NCBI GenBank assembly: GCA_020697375.1
Contig: JAJFBJ010000039.1
Coordinates: 1-30,816 of the forward strand
From: Nitrospira sp.
GTDB lineage: Bacteria; Nitrospirota; Nitrospiria; Nitrospirales; Nitrospiraceae
Direction: 5' to 3'
Length of the DNA stretch: 30,816 nt
In this document: positions 23,895 through 30,816 of the stretch, one piece after another
Position numbering within the stretch: position 1 is the first letter of the stretch
Layout of the letters: every line of letters starts with the position of its first letter
Notes under the pieces: generated by a model
Database searches by the model: none
The model's input: only the letters and a program-made list of their open reading frames with translations
Told to the model about the DNA's origin: nothing
Translations under genes and position numbers: made by a program

Positions 23895-24668
23895 ATGAAA
23901 ATTGCTACATTTAACGTCAATTCGCTCCGCAAGCGCCTTCCCATCGTGTTGCAGTGGATCCAGCGCCATCAGCCCGATGTGCTTTGTCTGCAGGAAACCA
24001 AAGTCCAGGACAGCGAATTCCCTCTGGCAGCTCTCGCGGCCACCGGATATGAGATCACCTTCCGAGGCATGAAATCATACAATGGTGTCGCGGTGCTGAG
24101 CCGCACGAAGCCGGAGGGGGTCTTCTATGGATTCGATGATGAGGGAGATGCGGAGGATGCGCGTCTCCTACGGGTCGTGATACGAGGCATCTCGATCATC
24201 AATACGTACATCCCGCAGGGATTTGAAATCGACTCACCCAAATATCAATACAAACTTGCCTGGTATACACGCTTGCATAAATATTTTGATGCCCATCTTT
24301 CCCCCAAGGAGCCGGCGATCTGGTGTGGAGACATGAATGTGGCCCCAAGACCCATTGATGTCCACAGTCCGGAAAAACATCTCAAACATGTGTGCTATCA
24401 CGAAGACGCGCGCAACGCCTATGGGAAGACTCTTGCGTGGGGCTTCGAGGATGTGTTCTGCAAACTGTATCCAGATCGCCAGCAATTCACCTTTTGGGAC
24501 TACCGTGCGTCCAATTCGCTCGCCTCTAACAAGGGATGGCGGATCGATCATATCCTCGCGACAGAACCCTTGGCTCAAAAATGTCAGCGGGTGGAAGTGG
24601 ACTTAGAACCACGGCGTGTGACCGACCCTTCCGATCATACAGTTCTCTGGGCGGAATTCACTGACTAA
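23895..24668 (+). CDS. xth: Exodeoxyribonuclease III (AP endonuclease)
   Basis: The 257-residue protein is a full EEP-superfamily exonuclease III. Visible catalytic residues are Asn7 (MKIATFNVNS), Glu34 (LCLQETK), Tyr105 (NTYIPQG), Asp146 and Asn148 (WCGDMNVAP) and the C-terminal Asp247-His248 pair (PSDHTVLW). It cuts DNA 5' of abasic sites and degrades 3' ends during base-excision repair in the cytoplasm. It is a single-gene unit, between a terminator and the convergent mini zinc-ribbon gene. The absence of a Shine-Dalgarno, together with the promoter ending 12 nt before the ATG, suggests a leaderless message. Confidence 0.96.
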   Translation: MKIATFNVNSLRKRLPIVLQWIQRHQPDVLCLQETKVQDSEFPLAALAATGYEITFRGMKSYNGVAVLSRTKPEGVFYGFDDEGDAEDARLLRVVIRGISIINTYIPQGFEIDSPKYQYKLAWYTRLHKYFDAHLSPKEPAIWCGDMNVAPRPIDVHSPEKHLKHVCYHEDARNAYGKTLAWGFEDVFCKLYPDRQQFTFWDYRASNSLASNKGWRIDHILATEPLAQKCQRVEVDLEPRRVTDPSDHTVLWAEFTD

Positions 24669-24686
24669 TAGGCCGCCTTTTGCAGA

Positions 24687-24710
24687 GGCAAGAGCAGGTT
24701 TACTCTTGCC
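24687..24710. terminator. Hairpin between convergent xth and mini zinc-ribbon genes
   Basis: GGCAAGAG (24687-24694) pairs with CTCTTGCC (24703-24710) around an 8-nt loop. No T tract follows on either strand, but its position between two convergent 3' ends fits a shared, bidirectional end of transcription. Confidence 0.45.
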
Positions 24711-24724
24711 CCGCCGTATCATCG

Positions 24725-24898
24725 TTACACCTCGACTTGTTCGAACCTCAATTGGTCGCCGAGGCTTACGCCCCGGTTTTGCTCGATCAACGGATCCACA
24801 ACGGAGCCGCAATTAATACAACGCCACACAAACGTTTCCGGAGTAAAATCAGGTCGCCACTCATCGACCATTAAGCCTTTACATCGTTTGCAGGTCAT
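24725..24898 (-). CDS. Mini zinc-ribbon protein
   Basis: The 57-residue product reads MTCKRCKGLMVDEW near the N-terminus and CINCGSVVDPLIEQNRG later, giving two CxxC knuckles (Cys3/Cys6 and Cys27/Cys30) of a classical zinc ribbon. The longer frame beginning at 24967 is rejected as a start because AAGGAGG lies 8 nt before the ATG at 24898. Proteins of this sort bind nucleic acid or act as small metal-binding adaptors, and no specific family name is justified. It is divergent from the PilZ gene, which also has a zinc ribbon. Confidence 0.75.
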   Translation of the reverse strand: MTCKRCKGLMVDEWRPDFTPETFVWRCINCGSVVDPLIEQNRGVSLGDQLRFEQVEV

Positions 24899-25274
24899 GG
24901 CTTCCACCTCCTTTTGGACTGTGTCCTCATCTAATGAAGACCCTACCCACGGGAGGGAGAATAGCAACGGGAGATTAGAGAGATGTTAGTGAGAAGTTAA
25001 AACAATTTAATCCGGTGAGAAGGAGCATTGCGCTGAAATATCGAGAGTTCGGCAGCCGAACATGGCAAGGCAACCGACCTGCACTCCGGAAACTATGGCT
25101 CAATTGGCCTGTGCGGCGCAGAACCGTCGAGTTGTTGACAGAGTTTCCGGTCTCCGTTATCGATTGATGGACAGCATCCGTTTGCCGGAAAGAAGGGGTC
25201 TCTGCTCTCCGCCCGCATGGGGCTGCAGGGGCACGCTGCACGAATGGAACAAGTCAAATTCAGACAGAGCAGAA
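24899..25274. other. 376-bp upstream region between the zinc-ribbon and PilZ genes
   Basis: No supported gene. It is A/T-richer than average near 24985-25015, as expected for divergent promoters, but I see no confident -35/-10 pair. AAGGAG near 25020 precedes no ATG. The PilZ frame is open from 25062 across this region, but the residues there have no domain pattern. A 15-bp palindrome lies at 25047-25061. Confidence 0.45.
25047..25061. repeat. 15-bp palindrome, possible operator
   Basis: GTTCGGC, a central A, and GCCGAAC form a perfect 7-bp inverted repeat with a single central base. It sits directly before an in-frame ATG of the PilZ frame. The one-base centre is typical of DNA-protein sites rather than RNA hairpins. 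Confidence 0.35.
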
Positions 25275-25901
25275 ATGGCCGCCATGCGGACCAACCTATG
25301 GTCGCGGCGGTGCGGTGATATGCGCCGAAGGCTGGGCATATTCCGGACCCTCACCTGTCCTCACTGTGGGCAAGACAAGGTATTTCGAGCGCTATGTCAC
25401 ACATTGATAGAACGGTTACAGTCACTCGCGTGGATCTCGCCGTTTCGCTGCCAATCCTGCAGTTTTCGATTTCCAGCCTCTCGATTGGGACGCAATTATC
25501 CCGTCCCACCGGTGGATCGGCGGGAGCACCTGCGGATTCCCGTCCGTCTATTCTTATCCTTCACCGGGGGCAAAGTGCGAGGGGAGGGAACTGTCTTGGA
25601 CATCTCGATGGGCGGGTGCATGATCGAAAGCCAAGCTCCGGTGCATCCCGACGATATCTTTTATCTGCAGATCTCGCTGGAGAAGGATCACGCTCCGCTC
25701 GAAATGGCCGCGATGGTGCGGTCCGTGAGCTCCCGCGGGATCGCATTCAAATTCCTGCGGACTGCCCAGGAAAACCAACGGCTCTTGGCTTTCGTCCAGG
25801 CCAAGACCGAATCCTCTGGACCACACTCAGCCGCCGAGTCTCACGCAGACGGCATTCCTCCGCCGGCGGGATACTCCGGCACAAGGCTCTCTGAACCATA
25901 G
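25275..25901 (+). CDS. Zinc ribbon fused to a PilZ (c-di-GMP receptor) domain
   Basis: Using the start at 25275, the 208-residue protein has a zinc ribbon with CPHC (Cys28/Cys31) and CQSC (Cys59/Cys62), then a PilZ domain. The PilZ part contains both c-di-GMP motifs: RREHLR with the RxxxR pair (Arg83, Arg87) and DISMGG (Asp109, Ser111, Gly114) of the D/NxSxxG motif, so it should bind cyclic di-GMP. Its output is unknown, because neither flagellar, pilus nor cellulose genes are adjacent. The C-terminal tail is disordered (Ser/Pro/Gly-rich). The start is uncertain, with ATGs at 25275, 25284 and 25320 lacking good ribosome sites and a longer frame from 25062. Confidence 0.85.
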   Translation: MAAMRTNLWSRRCGDMRRRLGIFRTLTCPHCGQDKVFRALCHTLIERLQSLAWISPFRCQSCSFRFPASRLGRNYPVPPVDRREHLRIPVRLFLSFTGGKVRGEGTVLDISMGGCMIESQAPVHPDDIFYLQISLEKDHAPLEMAAMVRSVSSRGIAFKFLRTAQENQRLLAFVQAKTESSGPHSAAESHADGIPPPAGYSGTRLSEP

Positions 25902-25995
25902 CGGACGATGGTCTTCGCATCACATCGCCGGAAATGTGGCATGAGTAAAAATGCGCCGGCTCGACGCTGGAGGCAGCGAGTCTGTTCGCGTTCTG

Positions 25996-26301
25996 CTAGA
26001 GTGGTGTTTCCCAGGCAGAAGCCTGTGGAAACTCGGTCGTAAGCCGTTCATGTTCAACGTGGTCGAAGGCTTCCACGGTCAAATCCGTGCGATCCAATGG
26101 TTCCGGGCAGCCCGGAGAGGACAGAAAATCGACATAGTCCTGGGCTTTGTCCTCCGTTGCGAACCGGCAGAGACCATACTCGGGCATATGAGAAGACGGG
26201 TGCCAAAAGGCGAGTCCGATCGAGCTTCCCTGAAACACTCCCAAGCTACGGTGCCGAACCTGGAATCCTCCCGGGCATGTGGCGGAGCGGTCGAGGACCA
26301 T
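25996..26301 (-). CDS. Small orphan protein
   Basis: The 101-residue frame has GGGAG five nt before the ATG at 26301, which decides the start. The middle part (YGLCRFATEDKAQDYVDFL) looks like a folded helical segment with balanced composition, while the ends are less convincing. The opposite-strand frame over the same bases is Arg-rich and lacks a ribosome site. No family is recognised. It is convergent with the PilZ gene (94 bp apart) and divergent from lemA. Confidence 0.45.
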   Translation of the reverse strand: MVLDRSATCPGGFQVRHRSLGVFQGSSIGLAFWHPSSHMPEYGLCRFATEDKAQDYVDFLSSPGCPEPLDRTDLTVEAFDHVEHERLTTEFPQASAWETPL

Positions 26302-26467
26302 TTCTTCTCCCATGTGTGAAACGCTGAGCCCAGCAACCAATTATAACAATGTTAGATGACGATCGATATGTTCGGTGATCTCGGGTTTCTGTCATTGACT
26401 TCATCCGTGAACGTCTTACGTGTTTAATGCGCACCGTCGAGTAAGATCGGTGCGAAGGAGGACAAGC

Positions 26468-27070
26468 ATGGTTGCATCAATCAAGCGATCGATGGGCGTG
26501 CTGCTACTGCTCAGCGCGCTGCCGGCCTTATCCGGTTGCGGTTACAACGATTTACAAGGTCTGGATGAGGATACGAAAGCCACCTGGAGCGAAGTGATCA
26601 ATCAGTATCAACGACGGGCGGATCTGATTCCAAACCTTGTCAATACGGTCAAGGGATATGCGGCTCACGAAAAGGAAACACTGGAGAACGTCGTGCAAGC
26701 AAGGGCGAAAGCCACAAGCGTCCAGCTGACGCCGGAAATGCTGCGAGACGAGGCGGCGTTCAAAAAATTTCAGGAAGCTCAACAGGGTCTGTCCGGCGCC
26801 TTGGGCAGATTGCTGGCGATTGCGGAAAATTATCCTAATTTGAAGGCCGATCAAAACTTCCGCGACCTTCAGAGTCAGCTTGAAGGCACCGAGAATCGCA
26901 TTACTGTGGCTCGTAAGCGTTACATCGAGAAGGTGGCGGAGTTCAACAAGATGGTTCGCTTCTTTCCCACGAACCTGACCGCGAAGTTTCTCCTGCATAT
27001 GGAGGAAAAGCCCAATTTCACTGTGGCGGACGAAAAGGCGGTGGCCAGGCCGCCAGAAGTAAAATTCTAA
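26468..27070 (+). CDS. lemA: LemA family lipoprotein
   Basis: The 200-residue protein begins with a signal peptide ending ALSGC (lipidated Cys24), followed by the LemA pattern: ATWSEVINQYQRRADLIPNL, VNTVKGYAAHEKETL, QNFRDLQSQLEGTENRITVA and FNKMVRFFPTNL. LemA proteins form a long alpha-helical bundle in the periplasm or cytoplasmic membrane. Their function is not settled, but they are widely linked to TPM-domain partners, which is what follows here. AAGGAGG six nt before the ATG fixes the start. It is 32 bp upstream of the first TPM gene, so they are probably one transcript. Confidence 0.93.
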   Translation: MVASIKRSMGVLLLLSALPALSGCGYNDLQGLDEDTKATWSEVINQYQRRADLIPNLVNTVKGYAAHEKETLENVVQARAKATSVQLTPEMLRDEAAFKKFQEAQQGLSGALGRLLAIAENYPNLKADQNFRDLQSQLEGTENRITVARKRYIEKVAEFNKMVRFFPTNLTAKFLLHMEEKPNFTVADEKAVARPPEVKF

Positions 27071-27102
27071 CCCGTTACATCATTCGTCAAAGAGAGACCG
27101 CG

Positions 27103-27996
27103 ATGCGTCTGATGGGCCGAACGGGGTCGGGTATCCTCGTTGGAGTGGCGTTTGTCCTATTCCTCGCCGGTTTTCCGGCTGAGGCGCTGGACGTGCCGCC
27201 GCTCACCGGCCGCGTCGTTGATGTGGCGAATGTCCTGCCCTCTGCGGTGGTCGAACAGCTCTCGACCGATCTGCAGGCACATGAAACGAAGACCTCCAAC
27301 CAAGTGGCGGTGCTCATTGTCCCGTCGTTGGGGGGAGAACCGTTGTTTGATTTTTCTCATCGTGTGGCGACCGCTTGGAAGTTGGGTCAGAAGGGTACCG
27401 ACAACGGAGCCCTGCTGTTCGTGGCCATCAAGGATCGAAAAATACGGCTTGAAGTCGGGTACGGGCTTGAAGGGATATTGACCGACGCGAGGTCGGCGCA
27501 GATCATTCGGAATGAGATTGTCCCGAGGTTTCGATCCGGCGATATTCCTGCAGGCATCACGGCTGGTGTGCGGGCCATCCTCAAATCGATCGAAGGAACC
27601 TACAACGTGTCGGAAACTCCTGCCGCTGCTTCCTCATTTGACGAGGCATTCGGCAACGCTGTCGTCGCGGTGATTGTGGGAGTCGTCATTGGCCTCTTCC
27701 TCTCACGCGCAAACCGGCTGTTGGGACCGGTTATTGGCGGAGGGCTTTCGTTTCTCGCGGCCCCATGGCTGGTACCTGCTCTCATTGCCGGAACCCTGAG
27801 TCTGGTTCTGGTAAGTCTGTTCAGTGCCATGGGGTCTGGTCGGGCCAGAAACGGGAACGCTCTCGACGGGATATGGTTCAGCAGGCAGAACGGTGGATGG
27901 GGGTCCGGCGGTTTCGGAGGATCTTTCGGAAGGTCCGATGGTTTCTCGGGCGGCGGGGGTGGGTTCGGAGGCGGAGGCGCAAGTGGCGACTGGTAA
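27103..27996 (+). CDS. TPM domain membrane protein (YgcG-like)
   Basis: The 297-residue protein has a signal peptide (residues 1-28), a TPM domain (about 30-170, including GRVVDVANVLPSAVVEQL, SNQVAVLIVPSLGG and RLEVGYGLEGILTDA), two hydrophobic segments (about 188-205 and 212-242) and a Gly-rich tail ending GGGASGDW, as in the YgcG branch. The TPM domain is named after TLP18.3, Psb32 and MOLO-1; its members take part in membrane-protein maintenance or have acid phosphatase-like activity in plants, but bacterial function is unproven. It lies between lemA and a second TPM gene, the usual trio. AGAGAG precedes the ATG. Confidence 0.92.
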   Translation: MRLMGRTGSGILVGVAFVLFLAGFPAEALDVPPLTGRVVDVANVLPSAVVEQLSTDLQAHETKTSNQVAVLIVPSLGGEPLFDFSHRVATAWKLGQKGTDNGALLFVAIKDRKIRLEVGYGLEGILTDARSAQIIRNEIVPRFRSGDIPAGITAGVRAILKSIEGTYNVSETPAAASSFDEAFGNAVVAVIVGVVIGLFLSRANRLLGPVIGGGLSFLAAPWLVPALIAGTLSLVLVSLFSAMGSGRARNGNALDGIWFSRQNGGWGSGGFGGSFGRSDGFSGGGGGFGGGGASGDW

Positions 27997-28000
27997 GCAA

Positions 28001-28618
28001 ATGGCGCTGACGAATGAAGATCGCGCCAGGGTTGAGGCTGCGGTGCAGGCGGTGGAGCAGCATACCGGCGCGGAAATCGTTCCCATGATCGTGGAGCGAT
28101 CCGGCCTGTACCGGGACGCGCAACATCGCTCCGGTCTCCTCGCTGCACTGGTGATGCTCACGGCACTGGTAACGATTGAACCGGCTTGGCTCCCTTGGGG
28201 ATGGCACGCGGCGAATTCCGTCTGGCTGGTTGCCGGAATCCTGCTGGCCTATGCCCTGGGAGCATGGAGCGGGACATGGCCGTTGATCATTCGACTCTTC
28301 ACCTCGCGCGAGCGCATGCATCAGAAAGTACAGCTGCGGGCGGAACAGGCCTTCGCCCAGCATGGCATGGCGAAAACCCGAGACCGGACCGGGCTCTTGC
28401 TGATGGTGTCCCTGCTCGAACGGCAAGTCTATGTGTTGGCCGATCAATCTCTGCAGGAACGCCTCTCAAGCGACCAGTGGCAAGCTGTCGTGACCGTGAT
28501 CGTCGAACGCATGAAAGTCGGTGATCTCGTGGGCGGGCTGTGCCGGGGCATCGAGGCAAGCGAGTGTCTGCTCGCACGTGTCTGCCCTCCGAACAATGGA
28601 GACAACCCGAATGACTGA
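28001..28618 (+). CDS. Second TPM domain protein, with two membrane helices
   Basis: The 205-residue product starts with a short TPM-like segment (ARVEAAVQAVEQHTGAEIVP), then two membrane helices (about residues 44-62 and 68-92), then the rest of the TPM domain (RTGLLLMVSLLERQVYVLAD, later WQAVVTVIVERMKVGDLVGG). This split arrangement is typical of the second TPM gene in lemA loci. An alternative in-frame GTG at 27983 has GGAGG five nt upstream and would overlap the first TPM gene by 14 nt, making a coupled start. The ATG at 28001 has only a weak ribosome site, so the GTG is a serious option. Confidence 0.85.
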   Translation: MALTNEDRARVEAAVQAVEQHTGAEIVPMIVERSGLYRDAQHRSGLLAALVMLTALVTIEPAWLPWGWHAANSVWLVAGILLAYALGAWSGTWPLIIRLFTSRERMHQKVQLRAEQAFAQHGMAKTRDRTGLLLMVSLLERQVYVLADQSLQERLSSDQWQAVVTVIVERMKVGDLVGGLCRGIEASECLLARVCPPNNGDNPND

Positions 28619-28695
28619 TCATAGCGCGACGTGGGTTCATGCCGTCACCTCGGCTGTGGCTCGATAAAATGAAGCGCTCCGTTCTCCCCCGACGA

Positions 28696-28724
28696 TGGAC
28701 GCCTCTTCTCGGTTTCGTTACAAT
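28696..28724 (+). promoter_or_regulatory. Candidate sigma-70-type promoter of murJ
   Basis: TGGACG (28696-28701, 4 of 6) and TACAAT (28719-28724, 5 of 6) are separated by 17 bp. The murJ ATG at 28733 begins 8 nt after the -10 box, so the transcript would start within a few bases of the initiation codon. Confidence 0.45.
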
Positions 28725-28732
28725 CCCGAATA

Positions 28733-30361
28733 ATGTCCGATCCCGCCGCTTCCGTTGAATCATCTCGACTAGCTCCGGATGAAACCCATTCCGTCGTCAA
28801 GGCGGCGGGCCTCATCGGTGTGGCCACCTTTTCCAGTCGGATTCTCGGCTTTGTCCGCGACATGGTACTCGCGGGCCTCTTTGGGGCGACCGCGGCGGCC
28901 GACGCTTTTTTCGTCGCCTATCGTATTCCCAACCTGTTGCGAGAATTGTTCGCGGAAGGCTCGATGTCCGCGGCCTTTATTCCTGTCTTCACCGAGTATC
29001 ACACCCTGAAGACCAAGCGCGACGCCTGGGAGTTGGCCAGCGCGACCTTCACGACGCTACTGACCATCGTGACGGCCATTACGCTGATCGGTATCCTGGC
29101 GGCGCCGGGCATCGTCTGGCTACTCGCGCCCGGTTTCCATGAGAGTCCGGATAAGCTCGCGCTGACGACCCTCCTGACCCGCGTGATGTTTCCCTATCTG
29201 TTGTTTATCAGCCTGGCGGCCTTGGCAATGGGGATTCTAAACTCGTTGCGCGCTTTTGCCGCGCCGGCCTTTTCGCCGGTCTTTTTCAACGTCTTTACCA
29301 TCGCCTGTGCGTTGTTTCTGTCCCCGATGTTGGGCGAGCCCATCATCGGAGTGGCCATCGGTATCGTCGTAGGCGGCGCCGCGCAGTTTGCGATGCAGCT
29401 GCCGGGGTTGAAAGGGCGCGGAATGTTGTTCGGCCTGAGGTTCCATCCCGGTCATCCGGGGGTAAAGCGCATCGGCCGCCTGATGATCCCTTCGTTGTTG
29501 GGACTCTCGGTGACCCAGATCAATATTACCGTCAGCACCATTCTGGCGTCGTTTTTTGCCGGCGGCCCCACATATTTGTTCTACGGCATGCGGCTCATCC
29601 AGTTCCCACTCGGCATTTTCGGAGTGGCCCTCGCCACGGCCATTTTACCCACACTCTCCGCGCAGGCTGCCCGCGGGGCGTTGGATGATTTGAGGATGAC
29701 GCTTGGATTCGGTCTCAGGATGATTTTTTTCATCATCTTGCCGGCGATGTTGGGTCTGATCATCTTGCGGCAGCCGATCGTTCACTTGTTTTTCGAGCAT
29801 GGTTCGTTTACCAGGGCAGATACGCTGACGACGGCGACGGCTGTCCTCTGTTATGCCGTCGGTTTGTGGGCTTTTGCTGCCGTCAGGATCATCGTCTCCG
29901 CCTTTTATTCGATGCAGGATACGAAGACGCCGGCAATGACGGCCGGGATGGCCGTGATGGCCAATATCATCTTGTCTCTGTGGCTGATGACACTATTGGG
30001 CGTGGCCGGCCTAGCCTTGTCTACAGCCTTGGCCGCCATGCTCAACGGAGGCATTCTTGTCGCGGTGCTGCATCGACGCCTCGGGCGCATCGACTGGGAA
30101 TCGATCGGGCGGTCCGCCGTCCGTGTCCTCGTGGCCTCTGTTCCATTGGTTCTGGTTTGCATGTGGGTGTCGAACGGGTTGGTATGGACAAAGAACGGAG
30201 TATGGATTGAAAAATCCGTGATGTTGCTCGTCGGTATCGGTTTCAGTGTCCTCGGGTATCTCGGCGTACACTTCATGCTCGGGTCTGAGGAACTGAATGT
30301 GGCGCTCGGCCTGGTAAAACGGAAACTGGGACGGATGGCGCGGAACACCGGAGGCGCATGA
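28733..30361 (+). CDS. murJ: Lipid II flippase MurJ (MviN)
   Basis: The 542-residue protein is a full-length MurJ with about 14 membrane helices. It carries the opening SSRILGFVRDMVLAGLFG and DAFFVAYRIPNLLRELFAEG (about residues 34-75), the most conserved part of the family, and RLIQFPLGIFGVALATAILP near residue 290. It moves lipid-linked peptidoglycan precursor across the inner membrane and is usually essential. There is no Shine-Dalgarno before the ATG, and a promoter-like element ends 8 nt upstream, so the message may be leaderless. The downstream ogt-like gene begins one base after the stop, probably in the same transcript. Confidence 0.96.
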   Translation: MSDPAASVESSRLAPDETHSVVKAAGLIGVATFSSRILGFVRDMVLAGLFGATAAADAFFVAYRIPNLLRELFAEGSMSAAFIPVFTEYHTLKTKRDAWELASATFTTLLTIVTAITLIGILAAPGIVWLLAPGFHESPDKLALTTLLTRVMFPYLLFISLAALAMGILNSLRAFAAPAFSPVFFNVFTIACALFLSPMLGEPIIGVAIGIVVGGAAQFAMQLPGLKGRGMLFGLRFHPGHPGVKRIGRLMIPSLLGLSVTQINITVSTILASFFAGGPTYLFYGMRLIQFPLGIFGVALATAILPTLSAQAARGALDDLRMTLGFGLRMIFFIILPAMLGLIILRQPIVHLFFEHGSFTRADTLTTATAVLCYAVGLWAFAAVRIIVSAFYSMQDTKTPAMTAGMAVMANIILSLWLMTLLGVAGLALSTALAAMLNGGILVAVLHRRLGRIDWESIGRSAVRVLVASVPLVLVCMWVSNGLVWTKNGVWIEKSVMLLVGIGFSVLGYLGVHFMLGSEELNVALGLVKRKLGRMARNTGGA

Positions 30362-30362
30362 C

Positions 30363-30816
30363 GTGAGACAAGCGGTCGCACTGAAGACACCCTGGGGATA
30401 TGTGGAGATTGTGGCCTCCGAGAAGGGCATTACTTCTATTGATCTGTCTTCTCCGCATCGAAGGACGGCGGCGCGTGACGAATTCTTTCGGATGCATCAG
30501 GCCGGAAAAGATCACGGGACTGCGGCTCTGCTGGCAGAGGCACGGACGCAACTGCTCGCGTACATCGAAGGAACGCGTCGGGAGTTTTCCCTGCCGGTGG
30601 ATATGTCTGCGGGCACGCCGTTTCAACGCAGGGTCTGGAACGCGATCACGCGCATTCCCTATGGCCGTGTCCGGTCCTATCAATGGGTGGCCATCCGCGT
30701 GGGCGGGAAGCAGTACGCCAGGGCGGGGGGCATGGCGCTCGGCGCAAATCCAGTTCCTATCATAGTACCCTGTCACCGGATCATCGCGCATGACGGCTCG
30801 CTGGGTGGTTTTGGCT
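30363..30816 (+). CDS. ogt: Methylated-DNA--[protein]-cysteine S-methyltransferase (Ogt/MGMT), cut by the right window edge
   Basis: The visible 151 codons encode an N-terminal segment and then the MGMT active-site domain: GTPFQRRVWNAITRIPYGRV (about residues 84-103), the ANPVPIIVPCHRII motif with the acceptor Cys137, and a following GSLGGFG. The protein transfers O6-alkyl groups from guanine onto this Cys, a one-use repair reaction in the cytoplasm. The start is GTG at 30363 with GGAGG eight nt upstream, located inside the 3' end of murJ; there is one base between the murJ stop and this start, so translation is likely coupled. The 3' end is beyond the window. Confidence 0.93.
   Translation, partial: MRQAVALKTPWGYVEIVASEKGITSIDLSSPHRRTAARDEFFRMHQAGKDHGTAALLAEARTQLLAYIEGTRREFSLPVDMSAGTPFQRRVWNAITRIPYGRVRSYQWVAIRVGGKQYARAGGMALGANPVPIIVPCHRIIAHDGSLGGFG

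Noticed and set aside
25951..26319. 122-codon plus-strand frame opposite the small orphan gene
   Set aside because: Arg-rich and without a ribosome site, whereas the minus-strand frame has GGGAG at the right distance and a more protein-like composition.
1..30816. Search for defence, mobile or secondary-metabolite systems, tRNAs and CRISPR arrays
   Set aside because: No transposase, integrase, toxin-antitoxin, restriction, Cas or biosynthetic gene was recognised, no regularly spaced repeats were seen, and no tRNA cloverleaf was spotted by eye. A tRNAscan or Infernal run would be needed to exclude small RNAs.

Overview
The window is about 30.8 kb of dense, chromosomal, GC-rich bacterial sequence. 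I see no rRNA, tRNA, CRISPR array, transposase, integrase or phage gene. Gene content, base composition and one palindromic intergenic segment (14930-15031) suggest a member of the Nitrospirota (Nitrospira-like). That assignment is inference, because no taxonomic marker gene is present.

Layout. 1-3.3 kb: a DUF1295 membrane enzyme, then a minus-strand unit of HTH/Zn-ribbon regulator, SulP anion transporter and small lipoprotein. 3.3-6.2 kb: the tldD-tldE (pmbA) protease pair, closed by a 12-bp-stem hairpin. 6.4-12 kb: a run of plus-strand genes, namely a coiled-coil protein, a SAM methyltransferase, an exported MsrA, a lytic transglycosylase, a class I aminotransferase and a lipoprotein. 12-13.7 kb (minus): a beta-hydroxyacid dehydrogenase and a CysQ/IMPase-type phosphatase. 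13.8-17.5 kb: corA, then leuC-leuD and a membrane-anchored protein whose ATG directly follows the leuD stop. 17.7-23.8 kb: small unknown proteins, a MEKHLA protein overlapping tail-to-tail with a DUF1653 protein, a flavin disulfide oxidoreductase coupled to a TPR lipoprotein, a two-TM protein, a lipoprotein, an MscS channel and a Lys/Ala-rich exported protein. 23.9-26.3 kb: xth (exonuclease III), a mini zinc-ribbon protein, a zinc-ribbon/PilZ protein and an orphan ORF. 26.4-30.8 kb: lemA, two TPM-domain genes, murJ, and an Ogt/MGMT gene cut by the right edge.

Functional themes are envelope upkeep (MurJ, lytic transglycosylase, MscS, LemA/TPM, several lipoproteins), damage repair (MsrA, Xth, Ogt), leucine synthesis (LeuC/LeuD), ion transport (SulP, CorA) and proteolysis (TldD/TldE). 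Most of this is ordinary housekeeping content, and I do not see a clear novel multi-gene system. The best second-look items are four genes (the HTH/Zn-ribbon regulator, corA, xth, murJ) whose candidate sigma-70-type promoters end only 8-12 nt before the start codon with no Shine-Dalgarno, which suggests leaderless mRNAs. Others are the palindromic intergenic element, the leuD-coupled membrane protein, the Lys/Ala-rich exported protein, and a c-di-GMP receptor carrying a zinc ribbon.
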